The translations under genes were made by a program, and so were the position numbers. From IMG/VR virus record IMGVR_UViG_3300045120_000353, positions 1 through 23,873 of that record: a stretch of 23,873 nucleotides of DNA; one strand, 5' to 3'. Source of the DNA: a virus. Shown in pieces: positions 8,009 through 15,495 of this stretch; position 1 is the first letter of the stretch; every line of letters begins with the position of its first letter. The notes beneath the pieces are model-generated. The model was not told the origin of the DNA and ran no database searches. It worked only from the letters and a program-made list of their open reading frames with translations.

Positions 8009-8689
8009 ATGACCACTCGACACACGATTTCCCGGGCCGATACCCTGTTTTCCGGCTCGGCGTACTACCCACCGGCCAATGCGCTGCCAGGACTCCCCGT
8101 CGATATCCTGAACTACGTTGTCCTGGGCGCCGTGGCCTTAGCGTCCGCGAATGCCATTGCGACCAGCCAGGCGAGCTCGGGCGGCACCAATGCGCTGGCC
8201 ATCAACGGTGCACTGGCGACTGCCGGCGTGGCGACCATCCCGACCCCGCGCAACGTCGTGGCGGCCTGGACGACCACGGCCATCATGACCATCACCGGCA
8301 CGGACTATTACGGCCAGGTGCAGACCGAGGTGTCGGCGTCCGGTACCAGCCACACGGGCAAGAAGGCCTTCAAGACCATCACAGCGATCACCTTCAGTAC
8401 CGCAGTGACTGCGGCCACGGTCGGTACGGGCGTGGTGATTGGCCTGCCGTACCGCGTGGACAAGGGCGGCATGATCATCGCGAAGGTCGACAATGCGACC
8501 GATGCGGCGACTTTCGTCCCGGCCGACACGACCAGCCCGGCGACCACGACCACGGGCGACGTGCGCGGCACGGTGACCTTCGCCTCAGCCCCGGATGGGA
8601 CCAAGGTCTATAACGCGGTGATCATCATCGCGGACCGCACCGGTGGGGTGGGCAAGATCGTGGGCGCTTACGGCGTGACCCCTGTCTGA
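8009..8689 (+). CDS. Ig-like virion structural protein (226 aa)
   Basis: An in-frame ATG exists at 7997, but the ATG at 8009 has GGAG at a good distance (7999-8002) and gives the more natural start MTTRHTISRADTLF. The first 65 residues include a hydrophobic, Ala-rich stretch. The rest is a beta-sandwich-like domain with phage virion features: IPTPRNVVAAW, MTITGTDYYGQVQTEV, the GKKAFKTITAITF block and VVIGLPYRVDKGG. I recall this pattern from head-fibre, decoration or tail proteins of short-tailed phages. The exact location in the particle cannot be read from the sequence. Confidence 0.55.
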   Translation: MTTRHTISRADTLFSGSAYYPPANALPGLPVDILNYVVLGAVALASANAIATSQASSGGTNALAINGALATAGVATIPTPRNVVAAWTTTAIMTITGTDYYGQVQTEVSASGTSHTGKKAFKTITAITFSTAVTAATVGTGVVIGLPYRVDKGGMIIAKVDNATDAATFVPADTTSPATTTTGDVRGTVTFASAPDGTKVYNAVIIIADRTGGVGKIVGAYGVTPV

Positions 8690-8698
8690 AGTCTGAAC

Positions 8699-8728
8699 GC
8701 GGTGGCGGACCACCCGGTCCGCTGCTGC
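8699..8728 (+). promoter_or_regulatory. Strong hairpin abutting a ribosome-binding site
   Basis: Bases 8699-8711 pair with 8716-8728 around an ACCC loop. The core is seven perfect pairs (GCGGACC/GGTCCGC), extended by six more including three G-U pairs. No U-run follows. The ribosome-binding GGAG (8730-8733) starts two bases after the stem. It could be a processing site, a transcript stabiliser or a translation control element for the gene at 8742. Confidence 0.45.
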
Positions 8729-8741
8729 TGGAGAACGAGTC

Positions 8742-9278
8742 ATGCGTGAGAGCGTCACGGCCAGCGCCTTGGGCCCTTCGCCCTGGTTGCCAGTCAGCTA
8801 CTACCAGAATCCCTTCTCGGTGAGCCTCTTTGCCTCCCTGAGCCCCGATGCCAGTGGCATCACGTACAAGGTCCAGCACACCCCCGACAATCCGCAGGCC
8901 ATGCGCCAGCCGACCTCCGTCACCCGGGTGGGCACGGTGGCCACGGTCGTCGACCCCAACCATCGTCTGGCCACGGGCGACTGCGTGATGGTCTTCAATT
9001 CAGGCGATGCCAATCTCGACACCGTCGTAGGCCAGGGCGCCGATGTCACTGTCATTGACGTGAACTCGTACAGCTACGTGGTCGCGAACACGGGCGCGCT
9101 GGTCGCCAAGCCCACCGTGCAGATCATCACCCTGCGGGTGCTCGACCACCCGCTGATGGCCGGGACTACCCGCATGGACGGCAACTACGCCTTCCCCGTC
9201 ATGGCGGTGCGCGTGCGCATCACAGCCTTCACGGCCGGCAGCGTGAACCTGCGAGTCATTCAGGGCGCGGGGCGATAG
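8742..9278 (+). CDS. Virion protein with inserted E1-FCCH-like module
   Basis: A GGAG at 8730-8733 precedes the ATG. The 178-residue protein appears to have an outer beta domain in two halves: residues 20-50 (FSVSLFASLSPDASGITYKVQHT) and 135-178 (LDHPLMAG, GNYAFPVMAVRVRI, GSVNLRVIQGAG). This outer domain resembles small phage proteins predicted to be structural. Between the halves lies a module at about 64-125 with TVVDPNHRLATGD, then VTVIDVNSYSYVVA. Its pattern of turn, 'GD-V' and a final hydrophobic strand resembles the ubiquitin-activating E1 FCCH-type beta domain that is often annotated in phage proteins. A similar module occurs in the nozzle gene at 17094. No enzymatic role is implied. 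Confidence 0.5.
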   Translation: MRESVTASALGPSPWLPVSYYQNPFSVSLFASLSPDASGITYKVQHTPDNPQAMRQPTSVTRVGTVATVVDPNHRLATGDCVMVFNSGDANLDTVVGQGADVTVIDVNSYSYVVANTGALVAKPTVQIITLRVLDHPLMAGTTRMDGNYAFPVMAVRVRITAFTAGSVNLRVIQGAGR

Positions 9279-9281
9279 GCC

Positions 9282-9479
9282 ATGGCTAACGACACCGTCA
9301 ACCGGGGAGCCTCGGTGGCTCAGGAGCCCAGCGTCGTGGCGGCGGTACTGGGTGTGACGCGCGGGCCGGGCATCGTGTCCAACTGGTCCGGCAATGCCGT
9401 GTCTTTCCACATCCTCAGCCAGGGCGGGGACATGTTCGCGACCGAAGGCGGCGACCGGATCACAACGGAGGGGTCATGA
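9282..9479 (+). CDS. Small hypothetical protein (65 aa)
   Basis: The ATG follows the previous stop by three bases with only a weak ribosome-binding sequence, suggesting coupling. The stop overlaps the next start (ATGA at 9476). The product has a central GPGIVSNWSGNAVSFHILSQGG segment and ends in DMFATEGGDRITTEGS, where 'ATEGGD' and 'TTEG' look like an internal echo. Small proteins with such endings occur near phage fibre genes, but I do not recognise a family with confidence. Confidence 0.5.
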   Translation: MANDTVNRGASVAQEPSVVAAVLGVTRGPGIVSNWSGNAVSFHILSQGGDMFATEGGDRITTEGS

Positions 9480-10519
9480 AAGCGTTAAGAATCGTTCTAG
9501 GGCTGCTCGTGCTGGGTCTGATGGCCCGGTACGCCCATCCAGCCGACATCAAGATCAGCGCACTGCCGGACGGCGGCACTATCCAGACCACGGACCAGGT
9601 GCCGGTCAACCGGGCGGGCACTACCTCGCGCGTGGTCGTGGGAGCGCTGGCGGCCAAAACCCAGGCCAGCCTCACCGCCGATGTCACCGGCGTATTGCCG
9701 CTTGCCAACATCCTCACCTGTTCGACGGACCAGATCGTCTTCGACAGCGCGGGCACGCTGGTCTGCAATGCCGCGCTCACCTTTACGACGGCCGCCGGCA
9801 TTCAGGTGGCGATGGCTGAGCCGCGACTACGCCTGAGTGAGACGGATCAAGGGGCGGATCTGAAGAACTGGGACTGGGACGTTAATGCAGGGGTGGCGTG
9901 TCTACGAACTCGCACCGATGCGGACGCGGCCGGCGTCAATGTTTTGTGCATCACGCGCGGCACCGGAACTGCCATCACCAACATCACGCAGGGCAATGCG
10001 ACCAATAACCCCAGCTACACGCTGGCGGGCACGGGCAACCTCGGCATCGGCGGTGTGTACAACGGCGTCGGGGTCAACGTATCGGGCTCAGCCAGCGCTG
10101 CGCGGTACATCGTCACTGCATCCACGGTCCCGGCGAACGGCATCTATCTGCCCACTACGAATACCTTGGGATTCGCCACCAATACGACGGCCGTGGGCAA
10201 CGTCGATGCTACGGGGGATCTGAACTGGACCAAGGGGTTTGTTTCTATTGGCACTAAGCCCACCGTCACGGGCTGTACAAATTCCGGCACCCTGGGCGGT
10301 GCGGTCTCAGGCTCCTACGTGTCCGGCACTACCGGCACCTGCACGGTCACAATTCCGTTGCCGTCGGGACCTACAAATGCCTATGCGTGTTTCGCGCACG
10401 ACGACACAACCGCGGTGGATTACACCCAGTCAGCGATCGTCACTACGGTCACTACCCTCACGATCAGCGGCACCACCGTCACGGGCGACAAGATCGTGTG
10501 GGGCTGCATGGGGTACTAG
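9476..10519 (+). CDS. Fibre-like protein with N-terminal signal peptide
   Basis: The start overlaps the previous stop (ATGA), with GGAGGGG a few bases upstream. The first 23 residues look like a Sec signal peptide or membrane anchor: basic MKALR, hydrophobic IVLGLLVLGLMA, then RYAHPA with a plausible cleavage after Ala23. The mature part opens with IKISALPDGGTIQTTDQVPVNR, a motif common at the N-termini of phage fibre proteins. Long beta-rich, Thr/Gly-rich sequence follows, including NGIYLPTTNTLGFATNTT, and the C-terminal domain holds several Cys (TGCTNSGTLGG, TGTCTV, YACFAHDD, WGCMGY). It ends at a TAG codon in the same frame as the following spike gene. The product is probably an adhesin or fibre component. 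Why a virion protein would carry a signal sequence is unclear. Confidence 0.6.
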   Translation: MKALRIVLGLLVLGLMARYAHPADIKISALPDGGTIQTTDQVPVNRAGTTSRVVVGALAAKTQASLTADVTGVLPLANILTCSTDQIVFDSAGTLVCNAALTFTTAAGIQVAMAEPRLRLSETDQGADLKNWDWDVNAGVACLRTRTDADAAGVNVLCITRGTGTAITNITQGNATNNPSYTLAGTGNLGIGGVYNGVGVNVSGSASAARYIVTASTVPANGIYLPTTNTLGFATNTTAVGNVDATGDLNWTKGFVSIGTKPTVTGCTNSGTLGGAVSGSYVSGTTGTCTVTIPLPSGPTNAYACFAHDDTTAVDYTQSAIVTTVTTLTISGTTVTGDKIVWGCMGY

Positions 10520-10522
10520 CCC

Positions 10523-12064
10523 TTGCTCGACGAATGGGCACTGCCCTACCTGAATCCCCGCAAGCTCGGGGCGAAGATGGATGGGAGCACCGATGATGTC
10601 CCAGCCGCCACTACGTGCGTGGCTTACCTCGGCGGCAAGCCTGCAGCGCTCATGATCGACCAACCCATGCGTCTGGCCAGTGCGCACACCTGGCCGGCGA
10701 ATGTTCAGCTTCACTTCATGGGCGAGGGTCGGTTCATTTACGAGGCGCCTCTGACCCTCAACGGCGCCTTTCACGCGGGTCCGCAGCAAATCTTCATGCC
10801 CAGCGGTGTTTCGGCCTCTCTGGCCGGCCGACCGTTGATCCGGGGGGTGTATCCGGAATGGTTTGGCGCTCCTGTGAATGGCACTGATAGCGACGTGGCG
10901 GCGACCCAACTGGCGTTCCAACTGGCTGCGCTCGTCAATTACCTGCCCGTGTGCCTGCTCAACCGGGACTACCGCTGGGATGCGCAGGTGCTGGGTGGCG
11001 GTTCCACTGGGCAGAGCTTCAACGGCGTGGGGCTGCACGGCATACCCGGCACACGCATTCTATGCGCCGGTATCCCCCAGGTCGGCCCAGGCACGGCAGC
11101 GCTGCGGTATCGCGGCGGCTCAGGCCAGATGAGCAAGATTCGCGTGAAGGACATCGAGTGGCAGGGCGATGCCAATACCATCTGCGTCGAGTTCGCAGGC
11201 CAGGGTGGCGCCAAAGCGGTACGCAATCGGTTCGGACTGAGTGCCCGCGGATTGCGACTGCACAATCAGGACGTGAACTCCTTCACGGAGTACTGCACGG
11301 CAGAGGCGTGCCAGTTCGACAGCAATTGCGCGGTCGGCGTGGAGTACCTGGTCACGGCCGGTAAGGACTCCTTCCACGGTTCAGGTCTGACGCAGCGCTG
11401 TCGTGTGAACACCAACGGCGGGACCGTGGTGCGCATCGGGGCGGGGGCCAAGGTCTATAACGCTCCGCTGGATGTGCAGGTGTGGGCGACGGGAGCGGCT
11501 ACGCTGGTGCAGAACGACAGCACCAAGCCGACGCTGCTCGAGGGGAAGGTCACTTACGAGGTGACGGACCCCGATACCCTGGTGCTCGGGGCGGGCGGCT
11601 CCATTCCCTTCGCGGGCCCGATTGTGGGGACCGGCGAGGGCGTGAGCGCGGGCACGCTGTTCCAGGTGGATGCGGCTGTGATCAATTCCGATTCCACCAT
11701 CACCACGCTGGGCGGCCGTAAATCCTACGAAGCACTCATTACGACCGGCGCCAATACGCTACCGTCGTCCTTTGCCACCCGCCATCGACGTGTCTGGCTG
11801 CAGTTCGAAATGGCCAACTACGACTATCGCTTCGAAGGCATCGTCGACCACAACGGCTACGGGAATCCGGGCAAGTGGACTCAGACCTCCAACGACCTGA
11901 GCGTGAATGGCGCCGGCTTTGGCGCTCCGACCTTCGCGGTGGATACCAGCGGCCGATTGGTGGCCACCAATGCTGCATGGCCAGCCTCAGGCGTGCAGTG
12001 TGTCTACAGCGAGATCCCGATCGCCGGCGGCATGCTCCAAGACCACCACACCCAGGCTCTATGA
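10523..12064 (+). CDS. Beta-helix tail spike, pectate-lyase-like superfamily
   Basis: The TTG at 10523 is used because the downstream sequence LNPRKLGAKMDGSTDD reads as part of the protein. The ribosome-binding site is weak (GGGG 9 bases upstream), and the ATG at 10577 is an alternative. The 513-residue product shows LTLNGAFHAGPQQIF and then VYPEWFGAPVNGTDSDVAAT (109-128), a signature that opens many right-handed beta-helix tail spikes of the pectate lyase superfamily. Short repetitive strands follow (FNGVGLHGIPGTRIL, KIRVKDIEWQGDANTICVEF). Such spikes bind and often cut host surface polysaccharide. No catalytic residues can be assigned from sequence alone. Its frame is continuous with the preceding fibre gene across one amber codon. 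Confidence 0.65.
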   Translation: MLDEWALPYLNPRKLGAKMDGSTDDVPAATTCVAYLGGKPAALMIDQPMRLASAHTWPANVQLHFMGEGRFIYEAPLTLNGAFHAGPQQIFMPSGVSASLAGRPLIRGVYPEWFGAPVNGTDSDVAATQLAFQLAALVNYLPVCLLNRDYRWDAQVLGGGSTGQSFNGVGLHGIPGTRILCAGIPQVGPGTAALRYRGGSGQMSKIRVKDIEWQGDANTICVEFAGQGGAKAVRNRFGLSARGLRLHNQDVNSFTEYCTAEACQFDSNCAVGVEYLVTAGKDSFHGSGLTQRCRVNTNGGTVVRIGAGAKVYNAPLDVQVWATGAATLVQNDSTKPTLLEGKVTYEVTDPDTLVLGAGGSIPFAGPIVGTGEGVSAGTLFQVDAAVINSDSTITTLGGRKSYEALITTGANTLPSSFATRHRRVWLQFEMANYDYRFEGIVDHNGYGNPGKWTQTSNDLSVNGAGFGAPTFAVDTSGRLVATNAAWPASGVQCVYSEIPIAGGMLQDHHTQAL

Positions 12065-12071
12065 GGTACTT

Positions 12072-12812
12072 GTGACAACCAGCGGCACCTACACATGGGA
12101 TCCGAATTGCGCTGAGCTCCTGGACGAGTGCGTGGAGAACGCCGGCGTCGACCCGTCCGTGACCGGCGGCGCACACATCAAGAGCTTCTATCGCTCGCTG
12201 CGCCTGATGCTGAACTCGGAATGGTCGACCCTGGGCATTCGCAACTGGATGGTGACGGAGGAGACCTGGACGACCTCCATCGGAGAGCAGCAGTTCACCC
12301 TTCCCGCCGGCGGCCTGGACATCGTCGAGGCAGTCCTGCGCCGGCCGGGCACGGGTATTGCCACCGCGGCCGACGTCGAAATGTTCCTGATCAGTCGTAA
12401 TGACTGGTCCGTCATCGTCACGAAGCAAGACCAGGGGCGGCCGGATCGCATCTGGGTCGAGCGCTTGGCGAGCCCGCGCATCGCACACTACTGGCAGGCC
12501 GGCAGCAACACGACCGACCAGATTGTCTACAACATGTTCCGGCAGAACCAGGATGCGGATGGCACGCTGTCAGACACCTTGGGCTTGCCGTCGTTCGCCT
12601 ACGCGGCACTGGTGGCCGGCCTATCCGCTAGGCTCGCGCTGAAGTGGAACCCGCAGAAGTACCAACTGCTCCAGGCCATTTACGCAGGTCCAGACTGGGC
12701 GGCGAATCCCTTGAACCCAGGCGGGCTGCTCGGCCAGATGCGCTGCGAGGACCGCGAGCGCGGCGACATCGAGACCTACGCCGCCTTTGTCCCCCGCACC
12801 GGGAGACGGTGA
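12072..12812 (+). CDS. Head-tail adaptor-like protein (first of two)
   Basis: A long open frame extends upstream over the spike gene. The GTG at 12072 is preceded by GAGG at 12063-12066 and gives MTTSGTYTWDPNCAELLDECVENAG, a natural start, so it is taken as true. The 246-residue product looks like the helical adaptors that sit beneath the portal in podoviruses: an N-terminal helix, IKSFYRSLRLMLNSEWSTLG, a beta hairpin EEQQFTLP-like segment, and RPDRIWVERLASPRIAHYWQA. A C-terminal helical part contains LVAGLSARLALKWNP. A second protein with a comparable plan is encoded at 14824. The adaptor call is from family memory and context. Confidence 0.55.
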   Translation: MTTSGTYTWDPNCAELLDECVENAGVDPSVTGGAHIKSFYRSLRLMLNSEWSTLGIRNWMVTEETWTTSIGEQQFTLPAGGLDIVEAVLRRPGTGIATAADVEMFLISRNDWSVIVTKQDQGRPDRIWVERLASPRIAHYWQAGSNTTDQIVYNMFRQNQDADGTLSDTLGLPSFAYAALVAGLSARLALKWNPQKYQLLQAIYAGPDWAANPLNPGGLLGQMRCEDRERGDIETYAAFVPRTGRR

Positions 12813-13168
12813 TGTGCACTGCACGGCCGTGCAAATGCTCGATCGATCTGTGCAGAGTCGCTGACATTGATCATGCGCAGGGCTACATCCCGGGCGACTT
12901 CGAAATTGGGTACGTGAAGGACGGCGACTTGCGCTACCGCATGTTTTGGGTCGTGCTGCCGTGTGAGGGCGGCGAACTCCACGGATTGCCCATCAATGCG
13001 CCCGGCGAAGCGCTACCCGATGGCGTCGGCCGGCCGATGTGGACCTGGGACGGCAACGAGGAAAAGCCCACGCTGACCCCATCTGTATTGACTTGGCGCG
13101 GCAAGGTCGAGAATCGCCAGGAAGTCTGGCACGGCTTCATCCGCGCCGGCCGCGCGGAATCCTGCTGA
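12812..13168 (+). CDS. DUF6527-like small protein, apparently C-terminally short
   Basis: The ATG overlaps the previous stop (TGATG), with GGGAG upstream. The 118-residue product contains MWTWDGNEEKPTLTPSVL (76-93) and then VWHGFIRAGR (105-114), which matches the 'W-GN-EKPTL-PS' and 'CHGF--DGRI' ends of a phage and bacterial family that I know as DUF6527. In that family the sequence normally continues for about 15-20 more residues with an Asp/His-containing end. Here the frame stops almost at once (AESC), where the next gene starts. The function of the family is unknown. Confidence 0.5.
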   Translation: MCTARPCKCSIDLCRVADIDHAQGYIPGDFEIGYVKDGDLRYRMFWVVLPCEGGELHGLPINAPGEALPDGVGRPMWTWDGNEEKPTLTPSVLTWRGKVENRQEVWHGFIRAGRAESC

Positions 13169-14817
13169 TGGCCAAGAAATACGCAGAAGGGCGGCGCGCG
13201 TGGGGCATCTGTGCCAGGGGTGGCCACAAGCTGCTGCTGCGCGACATGGTTACAGATGGCAGATACCCGAACTTGCGCGTAGATCCAGCCTGGCGAGAGG
13301 ACCAACACCCGCAGGAGATGCTCACCAAAGTCGATGACCCAATCGCCCTGTATCGCGCTTCGCCAGAAGTGATCTTCGGTCCAACCCCGCCTGTGCTGGC
13401 GGTCGTACCCAGTGGCATCGCGCTGCGATTGACGTGGTCGCCTGCGGTCTCGGACATCACGGAGATTCTGAGCTACACCATTTTCCGCGGCGTGGATGGA
13501 GTGGCGCCGACGCAGTTCCTGGTGTGCAAGGTACTGCGGGACTTCCTGGGCGGCATCATCGGCATTGACCACTGCACGACAGCCCCAGTCGTGCCTGCCA
13601 GTGAGCCGAATGCGGACAAGACGCCTGTGCAGGACTCGCCGATCACCTTCATAGATACGACCGTCGTCATCTCGCACACGTACTGCTACTACGTGACCGC
13701 TCAGCCATTGGGTAACAACCAATCCATGGGGCAGGGACCTGCGTCCGCCCCCTCGAATACGGCTTGCGCGACGGCGGTGCGACCGGTAGCCACAACCCCT
13801 GTCCTGTCCGGATCCCTGGGCGTCTACCCGACCATCGTGCTTGATTGGACCGCATCGACCGTGAGCGGCGGGGTGATCACGAACTATCAGCTTTTCCGCC
13901 AGATCGACGGCGGCGCGTTCTCATCCCTGATCGTGCTGGGCAACGTGCTCGAGTACATCGACTCCCCGCCCGTCGGTCACCTGTACGGCTATTACGTGGT
14001 GGCTATCCCGAGTCTGGGTGACAACTCGCCCAACTCGAACATCGTGAGCGAGCCGCTGTCGAACGACCCCTTCTTTGCAAATGTGGTGCTGTTGTTGCAC
14101 ATGGACGGTACGCAAGGCAGCGCGTCGTTCATCGATAGCAGCAAATATGCGCATACGATGACGGTGGGAGGCGTGGCCACACTGGACACGGCCAGTCCGC
14201 ATTTCGGTAGCGCTGACGGGAAATTCCCCGATACCAGCAGTCCCTCCAACAACTTCGTACGCGTTCAAATCATCCAGGGCGGTGAGCTCGATATCCTGTC
14301 TGGCAGTCAGGACTTCACCATCGACTTTTGGGTGAGGCTACCGCCTCCGGCTGCGGCGTCATTCTTCGCTTTCGATTACGGATGCGACCAAGCGACGTTT
14401 AACGGGCCTGGTGGACTGCCTGCAGGCGTGGTCGGGCAAATCGGCGGTATGGGTCTAGGACCGCTACAAGCCAACGCCGAGGTCAATACGGCGATTCAGC
14501 GCAATCTCACAGGGGCTCAATGGGGGGCGACGGGAGGGACTGCACTTACGCTGAGTACCGATACTTGGTACCACTTCGCACTGGTGCGTACCGCTGGCAC
14601 ACCGATTGTTTTTCTCAATGGTGTGCAACTGGCTTTCAGCAGCAGCCAGTGGCTGGACTACGTCTTTCCACCAACGGCTTCCTACGTGACGGTGGGACGT
14701 ACCGCGACTGTCAACGGGAGCCAAGCCCCCGGATTTGTCGATGAGTTCCGCGTGACAGCGGGCATTGCGCGCTGGACTTCCAATTTCACTCCACCCACTG
14801 CACCCACGTCGCCGTGA
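13168..14817 (+). CDS. Tail fibre with FN3 repeats and C-terminal LamG-like lectin domain
   Basis: The ATG at 13168 overlaps the preceding stop (TGATG). A longer frame upstream is a shadow of that gene. The 549-residue protein starts with a short virion-attachment-like segment (RRAWGICARGGHKLLLRDMV, then DPAWREDQHPQEM and DDPIALYRASPE) that resembles the N-termini of small phage tail proteins. Two fibronectin-type-III-like domains follow, at about 72-205 and 208-297 (LTWSP---YTIFRG and LDWTAS---YQLFRQIDGG). Residues 303-540 look like a concanavalin/LamG jelly roll: LLLHMDGTQGSASFIDSSKYAHT, QDFTIDFWVR, TDTWYHFALVRTAGTPIVFL, DEFRVTAGIARW. LamG-like domains bind sugars, so this is a likely receptor-binding fibre. 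Confidence 0.7.
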   Translation: MAKKYAEGRRAWGICARGGHKLLLRDMVTDGRYPNLRVDPAWREDQHPQEMLTKVDDPIALYRASPEVIFGPTPPVLAVVPSGIALRLTWSPAVSDITEILSYTIFRGVDGVAPTQFLVCKVLRDFLGGIIGIDHCTTAPVVPASEPNADKTPVQDSPITFIDTTVVISHTYCYYVTAQPLGNNQSMGQGPASAPSNTACATAVRPVATTPVLSGSLGVYPTIVLDWTASTVSGGVITNYQLFRQIDGGAFSSLIVLGNVLEYIDSPPVGHLYGYYVVAIPSLGDNSPNSNIVSEPLSNDPFFANVVLLLHMDGTQGSASFIDSSKYAHTMTVGGVATLDTASPHFGSADGKFPDTSSPSNNFVRVQIIQGGELDILSGSQDFTIDFWVRLPPPAAASFFAFDYGCDQATFNGPGGLPAGVVGQIGGMGLGPLQANAEVNTAIQRNLTGAQWGATGGTALTLSTDTWYHFALVRTAGTPIVFLNGVQLAFSSSQWLDYVFPPTASYVTVGRTATVNGSQAPGFVDEFRVTAGIARWTSNFTPPTAPTSP

Positions 14818-14823
14818 GGGATC

Positions 14824-15486
14824 ATGCCTAATCTTGCTTGGACTTACACGACCCTGCTGCAGGCACTCCAGGACTGGGAGGTGCACAGCTCGGTCAAGTT
14901 CCTGGCCAACGTCCCGAACATCATCGGGCTGGGCGAGCGGCGCCTGTGGGGCGACCTCAACATCGAGGAGTACGACAAGACCGATAAAACGCTGCTCATG
15001 ACCATCAATAGTCGCTCCGTGGCCAAGCCTAGCGACGTCATCCAAGTGCGCACGGTGGGCTTTTACATCGGGACCGCGTTCAACTTCCTTGAGCAACGCT
15101 CAAGCGACTACTGCCAGCTTTTCGCACCGGATGCGACGGTGACCGGAGTGCCGCAGTACTACCACGAGATTTCGTTCGATCACATCGAAGTGGTACCCAC
15201 CCCGGCCGTGGCCTATCCGATGTACTACCGCTACATCGGCAACCCGCCTGAGTCGCTGAGCCCCACGACCCCGACGGTCTCGACCTGGCTGTCCCGGGCA
15301 GGTCCGGATGCGCTCTTTGCGGCCTGCCTCATGGAGGCTGAGCACTTCATCAAGGCGGACGACCGGTACCAGGACTACATGAACAAGTACGGCCAGGAAC
15401 TCCTGCCGCGGCTGCGCGCGGAGCTTCGCAAGTCGATCAGGGCTGGTGACTACAATCCCGTTAAGGCAGCGGCCACGACCGCGTAA
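14824..15486 (+). CDS. Head-tail adaptor-like protein (second of two)
   Basis: A GAGGG overlapping the previous stop precedes the ATG. The 220-residue product begins with a helix (YTTLLQALQDWEV), then VKFLANVPNIIGLGERRLWGDL, matching a pattern of SU10-type phage adaptors: an N-terminal helix followed by 'F--n-p-iI-lAE-Ri-reL'. It continues with EISFDHIEVVPTPAVAYPMYYRYIGNP, a strand pair seen in the same group. A helical C-terminus follows (LFAACLMEAEHFIKADDRYQDYMNKYGQELLPRLRAELRKS). Adaptors of this group form a ring linking portal and tail nozzle. Confidence 0.65.
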   Translation: MPNLAWTYTTLLQALQDWEVHSSVKFLANVPNIIGLGERRLWGDLNIEEYDKTDKTLLMTINSRSVAKPSDVIQVRTVGFYIGTAFNFLEQRSSDYCQLFAPDATVTGVPQYYHEISFDHIEVVPTPAVAYPMYYRYIGNPPESLSPTTPTVSTWLSRAGPDALFAACLMEAEHFIKADDRYQDYMNKYGQELLPRLRAELRKSIRAGDYNPVKAAATTA

Positions 15487-15495
15487 GGACGATCC

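Noticed and set aside
9476-12064. Genome-wide amber recoding (TAG as sense codon)
   Set aside because: TAG serves as a normal terminal codon for the capsid, the 8742 protein and the polyglycine fibre, so only a local readthrough event is conceivable.
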